Shown here in pieces: positions 37,420 to 46,888 of a stretch of 64,000 nt of DNA. The notes under the pieces are model-generated. The model had not been told where the DNA came from and ran no database searches. It saw only the letters and a list, made by a program, of their open reading frames with translations. This stretch comes from Ruminiclostridium herbifermentans (GTDB lineage: Bacteria; Bacillota; Clostridia; Acetivibrionales; DSM-1351): NCBI RefSeq assembly GCF_005473905.2, contig NZ_CP061336.1, forward strand, positions 3,030,501 to 3,094,500, given 5' to 3'. A program made the translations under genes and the position numbers. Numbering within the stretch: the first letter of the stretch is position 1; each line of letters opens with the position of its first letter.

Positions 37420-38430
37420 TTAGCATATTCTAGGCAATTGATCTCCAGCAAGCAGACCAATAATTCTAGCACCACCGCTTAAAGCTTTGAGAAGTACTTT
37501 AGGTTCTCCTGCTTTTGAAACTTCACCAATAATCTGTGCATCTCTGCCATATTTGTTTTTTCTCATTACATTTAGCACAGCTTCAACTTTTTCTGCAGGT
37601 ACAAAGCTTAATAGCTTACCTTCATTAGCCAAATATATCGGATCCATTCCTAAAAGTTCGCACACTCCTTGAACCTCTCTTTTTATAGGGAGCTTATCTT
37701 CTTCTATCACTATTGAAACATTGCTCTGAAATGCAATTTCATTTAATGTAGTTGCAACTCCACCTCGAGTAGGGTCCCTGAGAACATGAATATCCGATGT
37801 AACCTCCAGCATATCATGAACCAAACCAGAAAGCGGAGCACAATCACTCTTGATTTCAGCTTGAAACCCCATATTCTCTCTTTCAAGAAGAATAGAGCAT
37901 CCATGGTCTCCAATGGTACCAGAGATTATAATCTTATCTCCTACCTGTGCGTTTTTACCTGAGATACAAATTCCATCAGGAACTATACCAATACCAGAGG
38001 TATTAATAAATATCTTATCCGCCGCTCCCTTTTGAACAACCTTTGTGTCACCTGTTACTATCTGTACACCACATTCACGAGCAGTAATACTCATGGCTTC
38101 AACGATTTTCTCCAATTCCTCTATGCTAAAACCCTCTTCAATAATGAAACCACAACTTAAATATAATGGTGTTGCACCACTTGTTGACAAATCATTTACC
38201 GTACCACATACCGCAAGCTTTCCAATATTGCCTCCATTAAAAAATATTGGAGTAACAACAAAGCTGTCTGTAGTGAAAACTAGATTATTTGAATTAGTTA
38301 TACTTAGCTTAGCACAATCATCCCCTTGCGAAAGAATATCATTATTAAAATGCTTTTTGAACACTTGATCTATTAACTTTAAAGTAGCTGAACCACCACT
38401 GCCATGAGCTAAAGTAATTATGTTTTGCAT
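37420..38430 (-). CDS. hypE: hydrogenase maturation protein HypE
   Basis: A 336-residue AIR-synthase/PurM-like protein that dehydrates the carbamoyl group received from HypF to a thiocyanate, the source of the CN ligands of NiFe hydrogenases. It starts with ITLAHGSGGSATLKLI and ends with PRIC, whose terminal Cys carries the carbamoyl group. It is the last gene of a hypF-hypC-hypD-hypE series. The ATG has GGAGG 14 nt upstream, rather far, but a stop codon prevents a longer frame. Confidence 0.96.
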   Translation of the reverse strand: MQNIITLAHGSGGSATLKLIDQVFKKHFNNDILSQGDDCAKLSITNSNNLVFTTDSFVVTPIFFNGGNIGKLAVCGTVNDLSTSGATPLYLSCGFIIEEGFSIEELEKIVEAMSITARECGVQIVTGDTKVVQKGAADKIFINTSGIGIVPDGICISGKNAQVGDKIIISGTIGDHGCSILLERENMGFQAEIKSDCAPLSGLVHDMLEVTSDIHVLRDPTRGGVATTLNEIAFQSNVSIVIEEDKLPIKREVQGVCELLGMDPIYLANEGKLLSFVPAEKVEAVLNVMRKNKYGRDAQIIGEVSKAGEPKVLLKALSGGARIIGLLAGDQLPRIC

Positions 38431-38613
38431 ATCTTATTTGTAAGCCTCCGTATCTTATTATAGTTTGTAACTATATTAAACACTAGCATAATTCCTATTT
38501 TATAGTATATTCCCCTTATATTTTTTATAACTTAATCAATCACCTATGGCATTTATTACTGACATATTATCGTGTACACAAACTCATGGAATTTAAGCTT
38601 GTAAAATAAATTC

Positions 38614-39699
38614 TTACTCTCCATATTTATAATAAGCAGCACATGTACCTTCAGATGAAACCATACAAGCACCTACTGGATTTTCTGGAGTACATCTAGT
38701 TTTAAACAGTTTACAGTCTATAGGTCTTTTCTTTCCCTTCAGAACTTCACCGCACTGACATCCCTTTGGTTCAGGACTAGCTTTAATCTTAATATCAAAT
38801 TTTTTTGCTGCATCAAACCTTTCATATTCGGCATTAAGCTCCAGCCCAGAGTTTTTAATATTGCCAATTCCACGCCAAACAGCATCAGCAGCTTGAAAAA
38901 CTTCATACATTTTTTGCTGTGCTTTTGTGTTACCTTCTTTAGTAACAATCCTTGAATACATATTCTCTAAAATAATATTACCATTTGATATATTTTTAAC
39001 TAAAATATTTATCGAATACAATATATCTAGAGGTTCAAAACCTGCCACTACACCAGCCTTTTTCATATTATACGCAACATTTGAAAAAAAGTCTGTACCA
39101 ATTATAGCAGAAACATGTCCAGGATAAATAAAACCATCTATATCCAACTCACTGTCTTCTGCAAGGGTTTTAATTGCTTCTGGCATTGTCTTGTTTGCTG
39201 TCAATACAGAAAAGTTATTTAAACCTTCACTTTTTGCCTTGTATACAGTAAGAGCAATAACTGGAGTTGTAGTTTCAAATCCAACAGATAAAAAAACAAC
39301 CTCCTTATCTGGATTCTCTCTTGCTAAATCCAAGGCATTTAGTGGAGAATAAACCATTTGGACGTTGTTTCCTATAGCTTTTTTATAAAGTAATGTACTT
39401 TCATTACCAGGTATTCTCATCATGTCGCCAAAAGTTGTAATAATAATGTCTTTTTTATCTGAAAGCTGTAATGCACTATCAATATATGATGTTGGAGTAA
39501 CACATACTGGGCACCCCGGGCCAGATACCAGTTCAATACTTTTTGGCAAGAGTGACCTAAGCCCATATCGAGAAATTGCCATAGTATGTGTTCCACAAAC
39601 CTCCATAATTTTTAAATTGGGACCCGAATAGTTGCTGAGATTATCTACAATCTTTTGTATTACTTCTTTATCTCTAAATTCATCAATATAGTTTGCCAT
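38614..39699 (-). CDS. hypD: hydrogenase maturation protein HypD
   Basis: A 361-residue iron-sulfur protein that with HypC assembles the Fe(CN)2CO unit. It has the conserved MEVCGTHTMAISRYGLRSLLP, SGPGCPVCVTP, FSVGFETTTP and the C-terminal cluster ligands CQCGEVLKGKKRPIDCKLF. GGAGGATGC precedes the ATG. It lies about 45 nt after hypC. Confidence 0.97.
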   Translation of the reverse strand: MANYIDEFRDKEVIQKIVDNLSNYSGPNLKIMEVCGTHTMAISRYGLRSLLPKSIELVSGPGCPVCVTPTSYIDSALQLSDKKDIIITTFGDMMRIPGNESTLLYKKAIGNNVQMVYSPLNALDLARENPDKEVVFLSVGFETTTPVIALTVYKAKSEGLNNFSVLTANKTMPEAIKTLAEDSELDIDGFIYPGHVSAIIGTDFFSNVAYNMKKAGVVAGFEPLDILYSINILVKNISNGNIILENMYSRIVTKEGNTKAQQKMYEVFQAADAVWRGIGNIKNSGLELNAEYERFDAAKKFDIKIKASPEPKGCQCGEVLKGKKRPIDCKLFKTRCTPENPVGACMVSSEGTCAAYYKYGE

Positions 39700-39744
39700 G
39701 CATCCTCCATATTCTAACTAATACAAAATTACTTTATGATTCTA

Positions 39745-39966
39745 TTAAATACCCATTTTTCTGATATCTTCAAATATCTCTATAGTTTTAAGAGCTTCTT
39801 CTTGATCAAGTACTTGAATAGCACACCCTGCGTGGACTAATACGTAATCTCCTACTTTTACATTTTCAAGAAGTTCTATAGAAACAGTGTTTGATACCCC
39901 CATCATTTCAACTGTACCTGTATTTCCATCAATGCTCAATACCTTTGAAGGTAAACCTAAACACAT
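39745..39966 (-). CDS. hypC: hydrogenase maturation chaperone HypC
   Basis: A 73-residue protein starting MCLGLPSKV; the Cys after the initiator Met is the functional residue that holds the Fe(CN)2CO intermediate with HypD. AGGAGG lies 8 nt before the ATG. Length and sequence are normal for the HypC/HupF family. Confidence 0.96.
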   Translation of the reverse strand: MCLGLPSKVLSIDGNTGTVEMMGVSNTVSIELLENVKVGDYVLVHAGCAIQVLDQEEALKTIEIFEDIRKMGI

Positions 39967-40368
39967 TTTTAAATCCTCCTATCCCTTAATTAAAATCAAT
40001 TCAATAAACATAATAAATTTCTAAAACTAACCTTAATATTATTAACTTTCCCAATGAAAATTCTCTACATACTCAAGTTTAATAATTGTTTGCCAGCCCA
40101 AGTCTTACTTCTGCAAATGTCCAATTTGTTTTTATAGTTTGTCTTAAAGGCTGCTCCACCCATTTTCAATCAGTTTCTATTCTTTTCAATTGATAAAGTC
40201 TAGGGCATCAAACATTTCAACTTTGAAAGCTGTGCTAGTAATTTTTACTTGTACACATTTAAAGTATATACTCAACACAAATACATTTCAATTGCAAGAC
40301 TTGGTAACTCAGCAACTTAATGTTAACATTTTCTTATAAGTTCATTAAAACTTTTATTTATTATTGCC
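39967..40368. repeat. hypF-hypC gap with a divergent third copy of the dispersed repeat
   Basis: At 40043-40242 the sequence shares AACTTTCC, ATGAAAA and CTCAAGTTTA with copy 1 (10463), and CTTTTCAATTGATAA and TTCAACTTTGAAAGCTGTG with copy 2 (55137), over a longer span because of extra sequence in the middle. Identity is lower than between copies 1 and 2. The remainder of the 400-nt gap shows nothing I can name. Confidence 0.45.
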
Positions 40369-43131
40369 TTATCCATTCCTGCCAATAATCTTACCAAGTG
40401 CAAGTACTGCTTGACCTAATGCAATTCCACCATCATTAGCTGGATATTCTGAATGAGTAAATACATTAAAATTATGTTTTCTCAATCTTTCAACACACAT
40501 TTTAAGCAAAGTAATGTTTTGAAAAACTCCACCGCTTAAAACTACTGCATTCAGGTTACTATTTTTCCTTATTAATATACAGCCCTGCAACACAATTTCA
40601 GCAATAGTAGAATGGAACCTTGAGGCAATATACTCCTTACTATTTCCTGCTTGCATATCTTGAATAATTTGCTCTATTATACAGTTCGTTTGAACAACAA
40701 ATCCACCAATATTATCAAGACTATCAACACATTCTATTTCGCCTGAAACAGCTGAATTGTTCTCAGAAATTGAATAGTCCTCATGACTGCTTAAATTTAT
40801 ATCACAAGACTTCTCATTTTGTTTTTGATTACAAAAATTTAAAATATATGGTTTGGCGTTTGCATCTATTGCATAATATTCCAACTCAATTGCTGCTTGC
40901 CCTTCATAGCTTATATCAGTATTTATACCCAGCAGCGCAGAAACAGCATCAAAAAATCTGCCCATACTTGAGGTTTTCGGACAGTTAATCTTTTTCTCAA
41001 GCATTTTTATTGTGAATTCAATATCCTTCTGACTTATATTGTCCAGTATATTCACATTTTTATGCTTGTAATCAGCTTCATTAGCACACAAAATATCATT
41101 ACTATTATGAGACTGTGCGTTACCCTTATCTTCGTCACCTAATTTATCTTCACTAGTTTCACAATTTCCCCGTTCATTGCTATGTTGTAGCAAATAAGTT
41201 TTATTAGCAGAATACAGATAGCTTACAGCCATTCTCCACGGATGCTTAACAGCCGAATCACTTCCAGGCATCATAACATAATCCAAATGCCCAACTCTTT
41301 CAAGTCCATAATAGCCACCCTTAAAAAATTCTCCTCCCCAAATGTTACCATCATCACCATAGCCAGTCCCATCAAAAGAAACCCCAATAACTTCTCCATC
41401 CAACTGATTTTCTGCCATACATGCAGCAATGTGAGCTTTATGATGTTGTATTCCGATTTTTTCCTTTTCAATATGTTTTAGAGCATATTGTGAAGAAAAA
41501 TAATTTGGATGAAGGTCATAAGCAATATAATCATAAGAAATATCAAATAATTTTTTAAAGTGCTCAACTCCACTGATAAAAGCATTGTTGGTGCTTTCAT
41601 TTTCTAAATCCCCAATATGGTGACTTAGATAAAATAAATTATCTTTATTCATGCAAAAAACATTTTTAAGTTCTCCACCACAAGCCAAAATTGATGGTAT
41701 TTCAAAGCATTCTGGTATATTAAAAAGCTTACGGATATCTAAAATAATAGGTTTGGGAACATATCCCCGAGAACGCCGAATAATATACTCTCTTCCTTCA
41801 AAAACTCTTGTAACCGAGTCATCAGTGCGAATATATATTTCTCGATTATGTGTTAAAAAAACATCTGCAATTTCAGAAAGTTCATTAATTGCATCATCAT
41901 CCTTATAAAATATCGGCTCACTTGATAAATTTCCGCTTGTCATGACTATTAATTCAGGAAATCCATCTTGTTTAAATAATATGTGATGGATTGGCGTATA
42001 CGGCAGCATTACACCTAAGTATTTATTAAGAGGTGCTATTAATTCAGGAAGTTTTATACCTTCCTTTTTTTCAAGAAGCACAATAGGGCTTGCAGGAGAT
42101 TTTAATAATTCAATTTCTTTATCATTCATTTTACAATACTTATTAATTACATCAAGATTTTTCATCATAATTGCAAATGGTTTTTTATCACGATGCTTTC
42201 TATTTCTAAGTCTCTCAATTGCACTATCATTTAAGGCATCACATGAAAGATGATATCCTCCAATTCCCTTTATAGCAGCTATTTGACCAGTTTTTATTAC
42301 TTCTGCAATATGTTCTATGCATTTCTTACTATTAGAAAAAGCTTCTAAACTGCTGTACTCTTCATGCAAATAAGCATGTAAATCACATTTGTCTGAATAT
42401 CTAATATTATTTAAAAGTGGCATTTGTAATTGGTCTGATTGTGCTGGCATACTCTCTTTTTCAAATTCATTTAGCGTACAATTATATAAATTTGATGCAT
42501 TTTGATGCTCTGAAAACTTAAAATGTTCAGTTTTCATTCTGAATTGAGAATTTGAATTACCTAATACAATTTCCAAACTTGGTCCGCATCTGTGGCAGGC
42601 GATAGGCTGAGCATGATATCTTCTATCGGCAGGGTCTGTATACTCTTTTCTACAGCTATCACACATGTAAAAGCTATCCATCGTGGTTTTATCCCTGTCA
42701 TAAGGAATGTCTTTTATTATAGTAAACCTAGGTCCACAATTTGTACAATTAATAAAAGGATACAGATATCTTCTGTCCCCTCTGTCTTTAATCTCCTTCA
42801 AACAATCATTGCATGTTGCTACATCAGGAGAAATAAAAATATTACCTTTAAGGCTTGTTTGACTTTCCTTTATTGTAAAGTCCTTGAAACCTTCAAATGG
42901 TAATTCCTTATAATCAATTGATTCAATTTTAGATAGAGTAGGCGCTGATTTTCTTATTTGATTTAAAAAATCAACTAATTTATCCTTATTGGCTTCTATC
43001 TCAATTATTACATTACTATCCTCATTGCCAACCCAACCCTTTAAGCCAAGTTTCGTAGATAAATTATATATAAAGGGTCTAAATCCTACACCTTGAACAA
43101 TTCCAGTTATAATAATTCTATATTTATTCAT
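40369..43131 (-). CDS. hypF: carbamoyltransferase HypF, enlarged by three insertions
   Basis: A 920-residue protein against about 750 for most HypF. In order: acylphosphatase domain (IVQGVGFRPFIYNLS), two zinc fingers (CNDCLKEI...CTNCGPRF and CDSCRKEY...CHRCGPSL), YrdC-like domain (AAIKGIGGYHLSCDA) and Kae1-like carbamoyltransferase domain (GIQHHKAHIAACMAEN, VVLSGGVFQN). It uses carbamoyl phosphate and ATP to carbamoylate HypE. Extra hydrophilic segments sit after the zinc fingers (about 190-265), near 655-700 and near 790-825; core motifs are intact. The ATG is 3 nt from the ribF stop, with AGGA inside ribF. Confidence 0.95.
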   Translation of the reverse strand: MNKYRIIITGIVQGVGFRPFIYNLSTKLGLKGWVGNEDSNVIIEIEANKDKLVDFLNQIRKSAPTLSKIESIDYKELPFEGFKDFTIKESQTSLKGNIFISPDVATCNDCLKEIKDRGDRRYLYPFINCTNCGPRFTIIKDIPYDRDKTTMDSFYMCDSCRKEYTDPADRRYHAQPIACHRCGPSLEIVLGNSNSQFRMKTEHFKFSEHQNASNLYNCTLNEFEKESMPAQSDQLQMPLLNNIRYSDKCDLHAYLHEEYSSLEAFSNSKKCIEHIAEVIKTGQIAAIKGIGGYHLSCDALNDSAIERLRNRKHRDKKPFAIMMKNLDVINKYCKMNDKEIELLKSPASPIVLLEKKEGIKLPELIAPLNKYLGVMLPYTPIHHILFKQDGFPELIVMTSGNLSSEPIFYKDDDAINELSEIADVFLTHNREIYIRTDDSVTRVFEGREYIIRRSRGYVPKPIILDIRKLFNIPECFEIPSILACGGELKNVFCMNKDNLFYLSHHIGDLENESTNNAFISGVEHFKKLFDISYDYIAYDLHPNYFSSQYALKHIEKEKIGIQHHKAHIAACMAENQLDGEVIGVSFDGTGYGDDGNIWGGEFFKGGYYGLERVGHLDYVMMPGSDSAVKHPWRMAVSYLYSANKTYLLQHSNERGNCETSEDKLGDEDKGNAQSHNSNDILCANEADYKHKNVNILDNISQKDIEFTIKMLEKKINCPKTSSMGRFFDAVSALLGINTDISYEGQAAIELEYYAIDANAKPYILNFCNQKQNEKSCDINLSSHEDYSISENNSAVSGEIECVDSLDNIGGFVVQTNCIIEQIIQDMQAGNSKEYIASRFHSTIAEIVLQGCILIRKNSNLNAVVLSGGVFQNITLLKMCVERLRKHNFNVFTHSEYPANDGGIALGQAVLALGKIIGRNG

Positions 43132-43134
43132 AGT

Positions 43135-44070
43135 TTATGTTCCTATACCAAGATATTCTTTAGCTTGACACATGTCCTTGGATATTTGCTGCATGAGCTG
43201 TTCAACACTCTCAAATTTCCTTTCATCTCGAATCTTTTTTAAAAAGAATACTTCTATCTTTTTTCCATAAATATCTTGATTAAAGTCAATTATATGAGTC
43301 TCAACATTTTTTTGCTTACAGTCTTCAAAAGTTGGATTAAATCCTACATTTGTCATGCTGTTATAGAATTTGCCGTCAAGCAATGTTTTTGTTATATATA
43401 CACCATTAGCTGGTAATACCAAAAATCTTTCAGGATTTATATTGGCTGTAGGATAACCAATAGTATTTCCAATTCTTCTGCCGCTTACTACCTCCGCAGT
43501 AATTGAATAATTTCTTCCTAAAAGTTTATAAGCTGTTTCAAGATCACCGTTTATAACTAATTCTCTTATTCTTGTACTGCTGATAATTTCATTATCACAG
43601 GTAATGGGAGATATAACTATAACTCTAAAACCATATTTTTTGCCCAATTCCTTCAAAAATTCAACATTCCCGTCACCATGATAACCAAATTTGTAGTCAT
43701 AGCCAACTACAGCCAATTTTATATGGAGCTTATCAATTAAAATTTGCTTTACAAATTCCTCAGGTGAAAGTCTTGAAAAATTCTCATTAAACTCATCAAA
43801 ATACAAATAATCCAAATTTATTTCACTAAGTAAATCTATTTTCTTCTGTTCAGTTAACAATAAAGGCGTAATAAGCTTCTTTCTAAGAATATTTTCTGGG
43901 TGCTTAGTAAAATTATAAACTACGGAAGCTAAGCCGTTTAATTGCGTTTCACGAATTAATGTATTTATAAGAGCCATATGACCTATATGCAGTCCATCAA
44001 AATTGCCAAGTCCTACACCTGTATTACAATTAAAGTACTTATCAATACTATTAGAATAAATTACCTTCAT
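43135..44070 (-). CDS. ribF: bifunctional riboflavin kinase/FAD synthetase
   Basis: A 311-residue cytoplasmic enzyme making FMN and then FAD. The adenylyltransferase half has GLGNFDGLHIGHMALI (nucleotidyl HxGH motif) and STRIRELVINGDLETAYKLLGR; the kinase half has GRRIGNTIGYPTANI and NVGFNPTFE. Its ATG at 44070 follows GGGAGGTTAGT, the 3' arm of the A-repeat hairpin, so translation initiation depends on the repeat array upstream. It directly precedes hypF. Confidence 0.96.
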   Translation of the reverse strand: MKVIYSNSIDKYFNCNTGVGLGNFDGLHIGHMALINTLIRETQLNGLASVVYNFTKHPENILRKKLITPLLLTEQKKIDLLSEINLDYLYFDEFNENFSRLSPEEFVKQILIDKLHIKLAVVGYDYKFGYHGDGNVEFLKELGKKYGFRVIVISPITCDNEIISSTRIRELVINGDLETAYKLLGRNYSITAEVVSGRRIGNTIGYPTANINPERFLVLPANGVYITKTLLDGKFYNSMTNVGFNPTFEDCKQKNVETHIIDFNQDIYGKKIEVFFLKKIRDERKFESVEQLMQQISKDMCQAKEYLGIGT

Positions 44071-44626
44071 ACTAACCTCCCACGCCCCATTTAAGCATAC
44101 AATCTGGTACAGTTCTCGTGGAGGTACGCAACATATTTCTTAGGTACCATCCACACTTCTTAATGCTAACCTCCCACGCCCCATTTAAGCATACAATCTG
44201 GTACAGTTCTCGTGGAGGTACGCAACATATTTCTTAGGTACCATCCACACTTCTTAATGCTAACCTCCCACGCCCCATTTAAGCATACAATCTGGTAAAG
44301 TTCTCGTGGAGGTACGCAACATGTTTCTTACATACCTTCCAGTAATACAAAAACCTCTTGTGGTATTTGTCGCTCGAAAATGCACTATGTTTGCACTGAT
44401 TTTGTTTTCGAGCTGCTAACCTCCCACGCCCCATTTAAGCATACAATCTAGTACAGTTCTCGTGGAGGTACGCAACATGTTTCTTACATACCTTCCAGTA
44501 ATACAAAAACCTCTTGTGGTATTTGTCGCTCGAAAAAGCACTATGTTTGCACTGATTTTGTTTTCGAGCTGCTAACCTCCCACGCCCCATTTAAGCATAC
44601 AATCTAGTACAGTTCTCGTGGACGAG
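44071..44626 (-). repeat. array of five A hairpin repeats with two B repeats, leader of ribF
   Basis: A units begin (ACCTCCC side) at 44072, 44166, 44260, 44416 and 44572. Periods are 94, 94, 156 and 156 bp; the long units contain an extra B inverted repeat (44372-44413 and 44528-44569: GCTCGAAAA with TTTTCGAGC). On the transcribed strand each complete A unit has ACCTCCACG, a loop of about 32 nt, then CGTGGGAGGT. The last is the Shine-Dalgarno sequence of ribF (44084-44075). The fifth unit abuts the truB stop codon and lacks the full anti-SD arm. A 20-codon frame (ATG 44134 to TAG 44072) spans the first unit and ends GVGG-stop one nucleotide before the ribF ATG. Confidence 0.9.
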
Positions 44627-45565
44627 CTATCCTCTAAAAAACTTTTTTGATTTTAGGAACGTGCCTCGCCCATCATCAAAAACCTCGCCAATCCCTAAAA
44701 AAACACCCTTAAAATCATATACCCTTTTATTAACATTTTTATTTTCTTTTTCATAGGTATATTTAATCCATACACCATTATTATATTTAGCAGTATCTGC
44801 TTCATTTAGCTGCACTTTATCATAATCTCTAAATACCGACTCAACAGGTACTAATTTGCTGCTAAGAGTATTTTCCTTTGCTAGTTCCATTATCTCTTCA
44901 AGGGTAAACGCTGAGTTTATATCATAATTTCCAGCTCTTGTCCTAACTAAAAAGGACATATGACCACCACATCCAAGCTTTTCTCCTATGTCATTGCAAA
45001 GTGTTCTGATATAAGTACCTTTTGAGCAATGTACGTCAAATAGTACTTTTTTTGTTGCATACTGTACTGTACTACTATTTTCACCGAATATTGAGATATC
45101 ATCCCATATTCTAATTACATTTATATCGTAAATTGTTATATTTCTTGCTTGTCGTTCAATAGTTTCACCTTGCCTTGCAATTTCATAAAGCTTCTTCCCG
45201 CCAATCTTAATTGCCGAATACATTGGCGGAAGTTGGGCAATCTCACCTATAAAACTTTTGCATACATCTACTATCTCATTATTGGTAACATCAACAGGAT
45301 GTGATGAAATAACCTTTCCTGAAGAGTCCTGAGTATCGGTTGTAACACCCAATGTCATCTCAGCACGATAAACCTTATCCTTATCAATCATAAACTCAAT
45401 TGCTTTAGTTGCATTTCCTAAACATATTGGTAATACTCCCACTGCTGATGGATCTAAGGTTCCTGTATGACCAATCTTCCTTTGTTGCGTGATTTTTCTT
45501 GCAACAGCTATTACATCAAATGAAGTCATACCAGCAGGTTTTAAAACATTCAGAATACCATTCAT
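44627..45565 (-). CDS. truB: tRNA pseudouridine(55) synthase
   Basis: A 312-residue enzyme that makes pseudouridine 55 in the T loop of tRNAs. The start MNGILNVLKPAGMTSFDVIA and the catalytic-Asp region GHTGTLDPSAVGVLP are diagnostic. The ATG directly follows the nrnA stop codon, and its ribosome binding site AAAGGAAAG lies in nrnA, so the genes are coupled. Its stop abuts the ribF repeat array. Confidence 0.96.
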   Translation of the reverse strand: MNGILNVLKPAGMTSFDVIAVARKITQQRKIGHTGTLDPSAVGVLPICLGNATKAIEFMIDKDKVYRAEMTLGVTTDTQDSSGKVISSHPVDVTNNEIVDVCKSFIGEIAQLPPMYSAIKIGGKKLYEIARQGETIERQARNITIYDINVIRIWDDISIFGENSSTVQYATKKVLFDVHCSKGTYIRTLCNDIGEKLGCGGHMSFLVRTRAGNYDINSAFTLEEIMELAKENTLSSKLVPVESVFRDYDKVQLNEADTAKYNNGVWIKYTYEKENKNVNKRVYDFKGVFLGIGEVFDDGRGTFLKSKKFFRG

Positions 45566-46519
45566 TTACAATCTTTCCTTTATAGCCTCTATAATCTTTT
45601 TCTTTGCTTCCTCAATTGTACCAATAATTGTGCATCCAGCTGCTCTCTTATGACCGCCGCCATCAAAAATCGCAGCTACTTCTGAAACATCAACATAATT
45701 TTTTGACCTAAGATTTACTCTAATCTCAGTATTGCTTTTTTCCTTTATTAGTGCAGATACCTCCACACTTTCAATAGACCTGCCTATATTAACAAGTCCA
45801 TCACAATCCTCTTCTTTTGCTCCCGTTGAAAAAATATCCTCTAATGATAAAGCAACAACTGCAAGCTTGGAGTTTTCATGTAGTTCAAGCAATTCAATAG
45901 ATTTTGCAGTTAATTTGAGTTTCTCATAAGTGGTATTATCATAAATTCTTTGTGATATTTCTCCCACATTAATGCCTGTTGAAAGCAATTCAGCTATTAT
46001 CTTATGGGTCTCAGCAGTTGTATTCTGATACTGAAAACCACCGGTATCAGTGGCTATTGCAGTATATAAGCATGTTGCAATATCCGCATTTATTTCCATT
46101 TCTAATTTTTTTAACAGCAAATAAGTAATTTCCCCGGTAGAAGCAGATACAGCATTAACATGATTTAGATGTGCGAATTTTGTATTGGTAATATGATGGT
46201 CAATGTTTATAGTGCATGGAGCCATAAAAAACCCTTCGCCTCTTGAGCCCAATCTACCCACATCACCTGTATCAAGAGCTATATTTAAATCGGCAGTATC
46301 AGCACTTTCATCATAAAAGCCCGCTAACTCACCACCAGGCAGAAATTTATATACAGTTGGAATATCTTCTTCCATATATACCCATACTTTCTTTCCTGAA
46401 TTCCTAAGTGCCATACCTAGAGCAAGGGATGAACCTATTGCGTCTCCATCAGCATTGACATGTGGAAATATTGCAACGCTTCCAGCTTCAGATATTAGCT
46501 TAATAATTTCTTTGTCCAT
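45566..46519 (-). CDS. nrnA: DHH-family nanoRNase/pAp phosphatase
   Basis: A 317-residue DHH/DHHA1 phosphoesterase that degrades short oligoribonucleotides and 3'-phosphoadenosine 5'-phosphate. Metal-binding motifs are HVNADGDAIGSS, DTGD, and DHHITN; the C-terminal DHHA1 domain ends with GGGHKRAAGCTI. I start at ATG 46519, 5 nt after GGGGG. The rbfA-nrnA-truB-ribF order is the common Firmicutes arrangement. Confidence 0.93.
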   Translation of the reverse strand: MDKEIIKLISEAGSVAIFPHVNADGDAIGSSLALGMALRNSGKKVWVYMEEDIPTVYKFLPGGELAGFYDESADTADLNIALDTGDVGRLGSRGEGFFMAPCTINIDHHITNTKFAHLNHVNAVSASTGEITYLLLKKLEMEINADIATCLYTAIATDTGGFQYQNTTAETHKIIAELLSTGINVGEISQRIYDNTTYEKLKLTAKSIELLELHENSKLAVVALSLEDIFSTGAKEEDCDGLVNIGRSIESVEVSALIKEKSNTEIRVNLRSKNYVDVSEVAAIFDGGGHKRAAGCTIIGTIEEAKKKIIEAIKERL

Positions 46520-46534
46520 TTTAGCCCCCACAAA

Positions 46535-46888
46535 TTATTCTTTATAATCTTTCTTTGCATCATCTAACAATTTATTTATATACATTCCATGCTCAATTGA
46601 ATTATCCAACTCAAAATGAATTTCTGGAGTAACTCTTAACTGTACTCTATGCCCTAGTTCTCTTCTAATAAATCCGGCTGCACTTTTGAGAGCTTTTATG
46701 GCATTTTTCTTTTCCTCTTCAGTTCCCATAACGCTTACATAAACCTTAGCATGTCCCAAATCTTTTGTCACTTGACAGTCTATAATACTAACTAAACTTG
46801 GTAGTCTTGGATCCTTAATCTCGTTTTGAACTATATTACTTATTTCTCTCTTTACTTCCTCAGATATTCTTGATATTCTATCAGCCAT
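46535..46888 (-). CDS. rbfA: 30S ribosome-binding factor RbfA
   Basis: A 117-residue KH-type protein that assists 16S rRNA 5'-end maturation and cold adaptation. It begins MADRISRISEEVKREISNIV and has KVYVSVMG and LRVTPEIHFELDNSIEHG. ATG 46888 is favoured over GTG 46900 by homology to the family start, though the ribosome binding site is weak for both. It is separated from infB by an unusually long gap. Confidence 0.93.
   Translation of the reverse strand: MADRISRISEEVKREISNIVQNEIKDPRLPSLVSIIDCQVTKDLGHAKVYVSVMGTEEEKKNAIKALKSAAGFIRRELGHRVQLRVTPEIHFELDNSIEHGMYINKLLDDAKKDYKE

Noticed and set aside
44071-44626. CRISPR array
   Set aside because: The units are 94 or 156 bp, nearly identical throughout with no unique spacers, and there are no cas genes; the conserved part is a hairpin tied to start codons.
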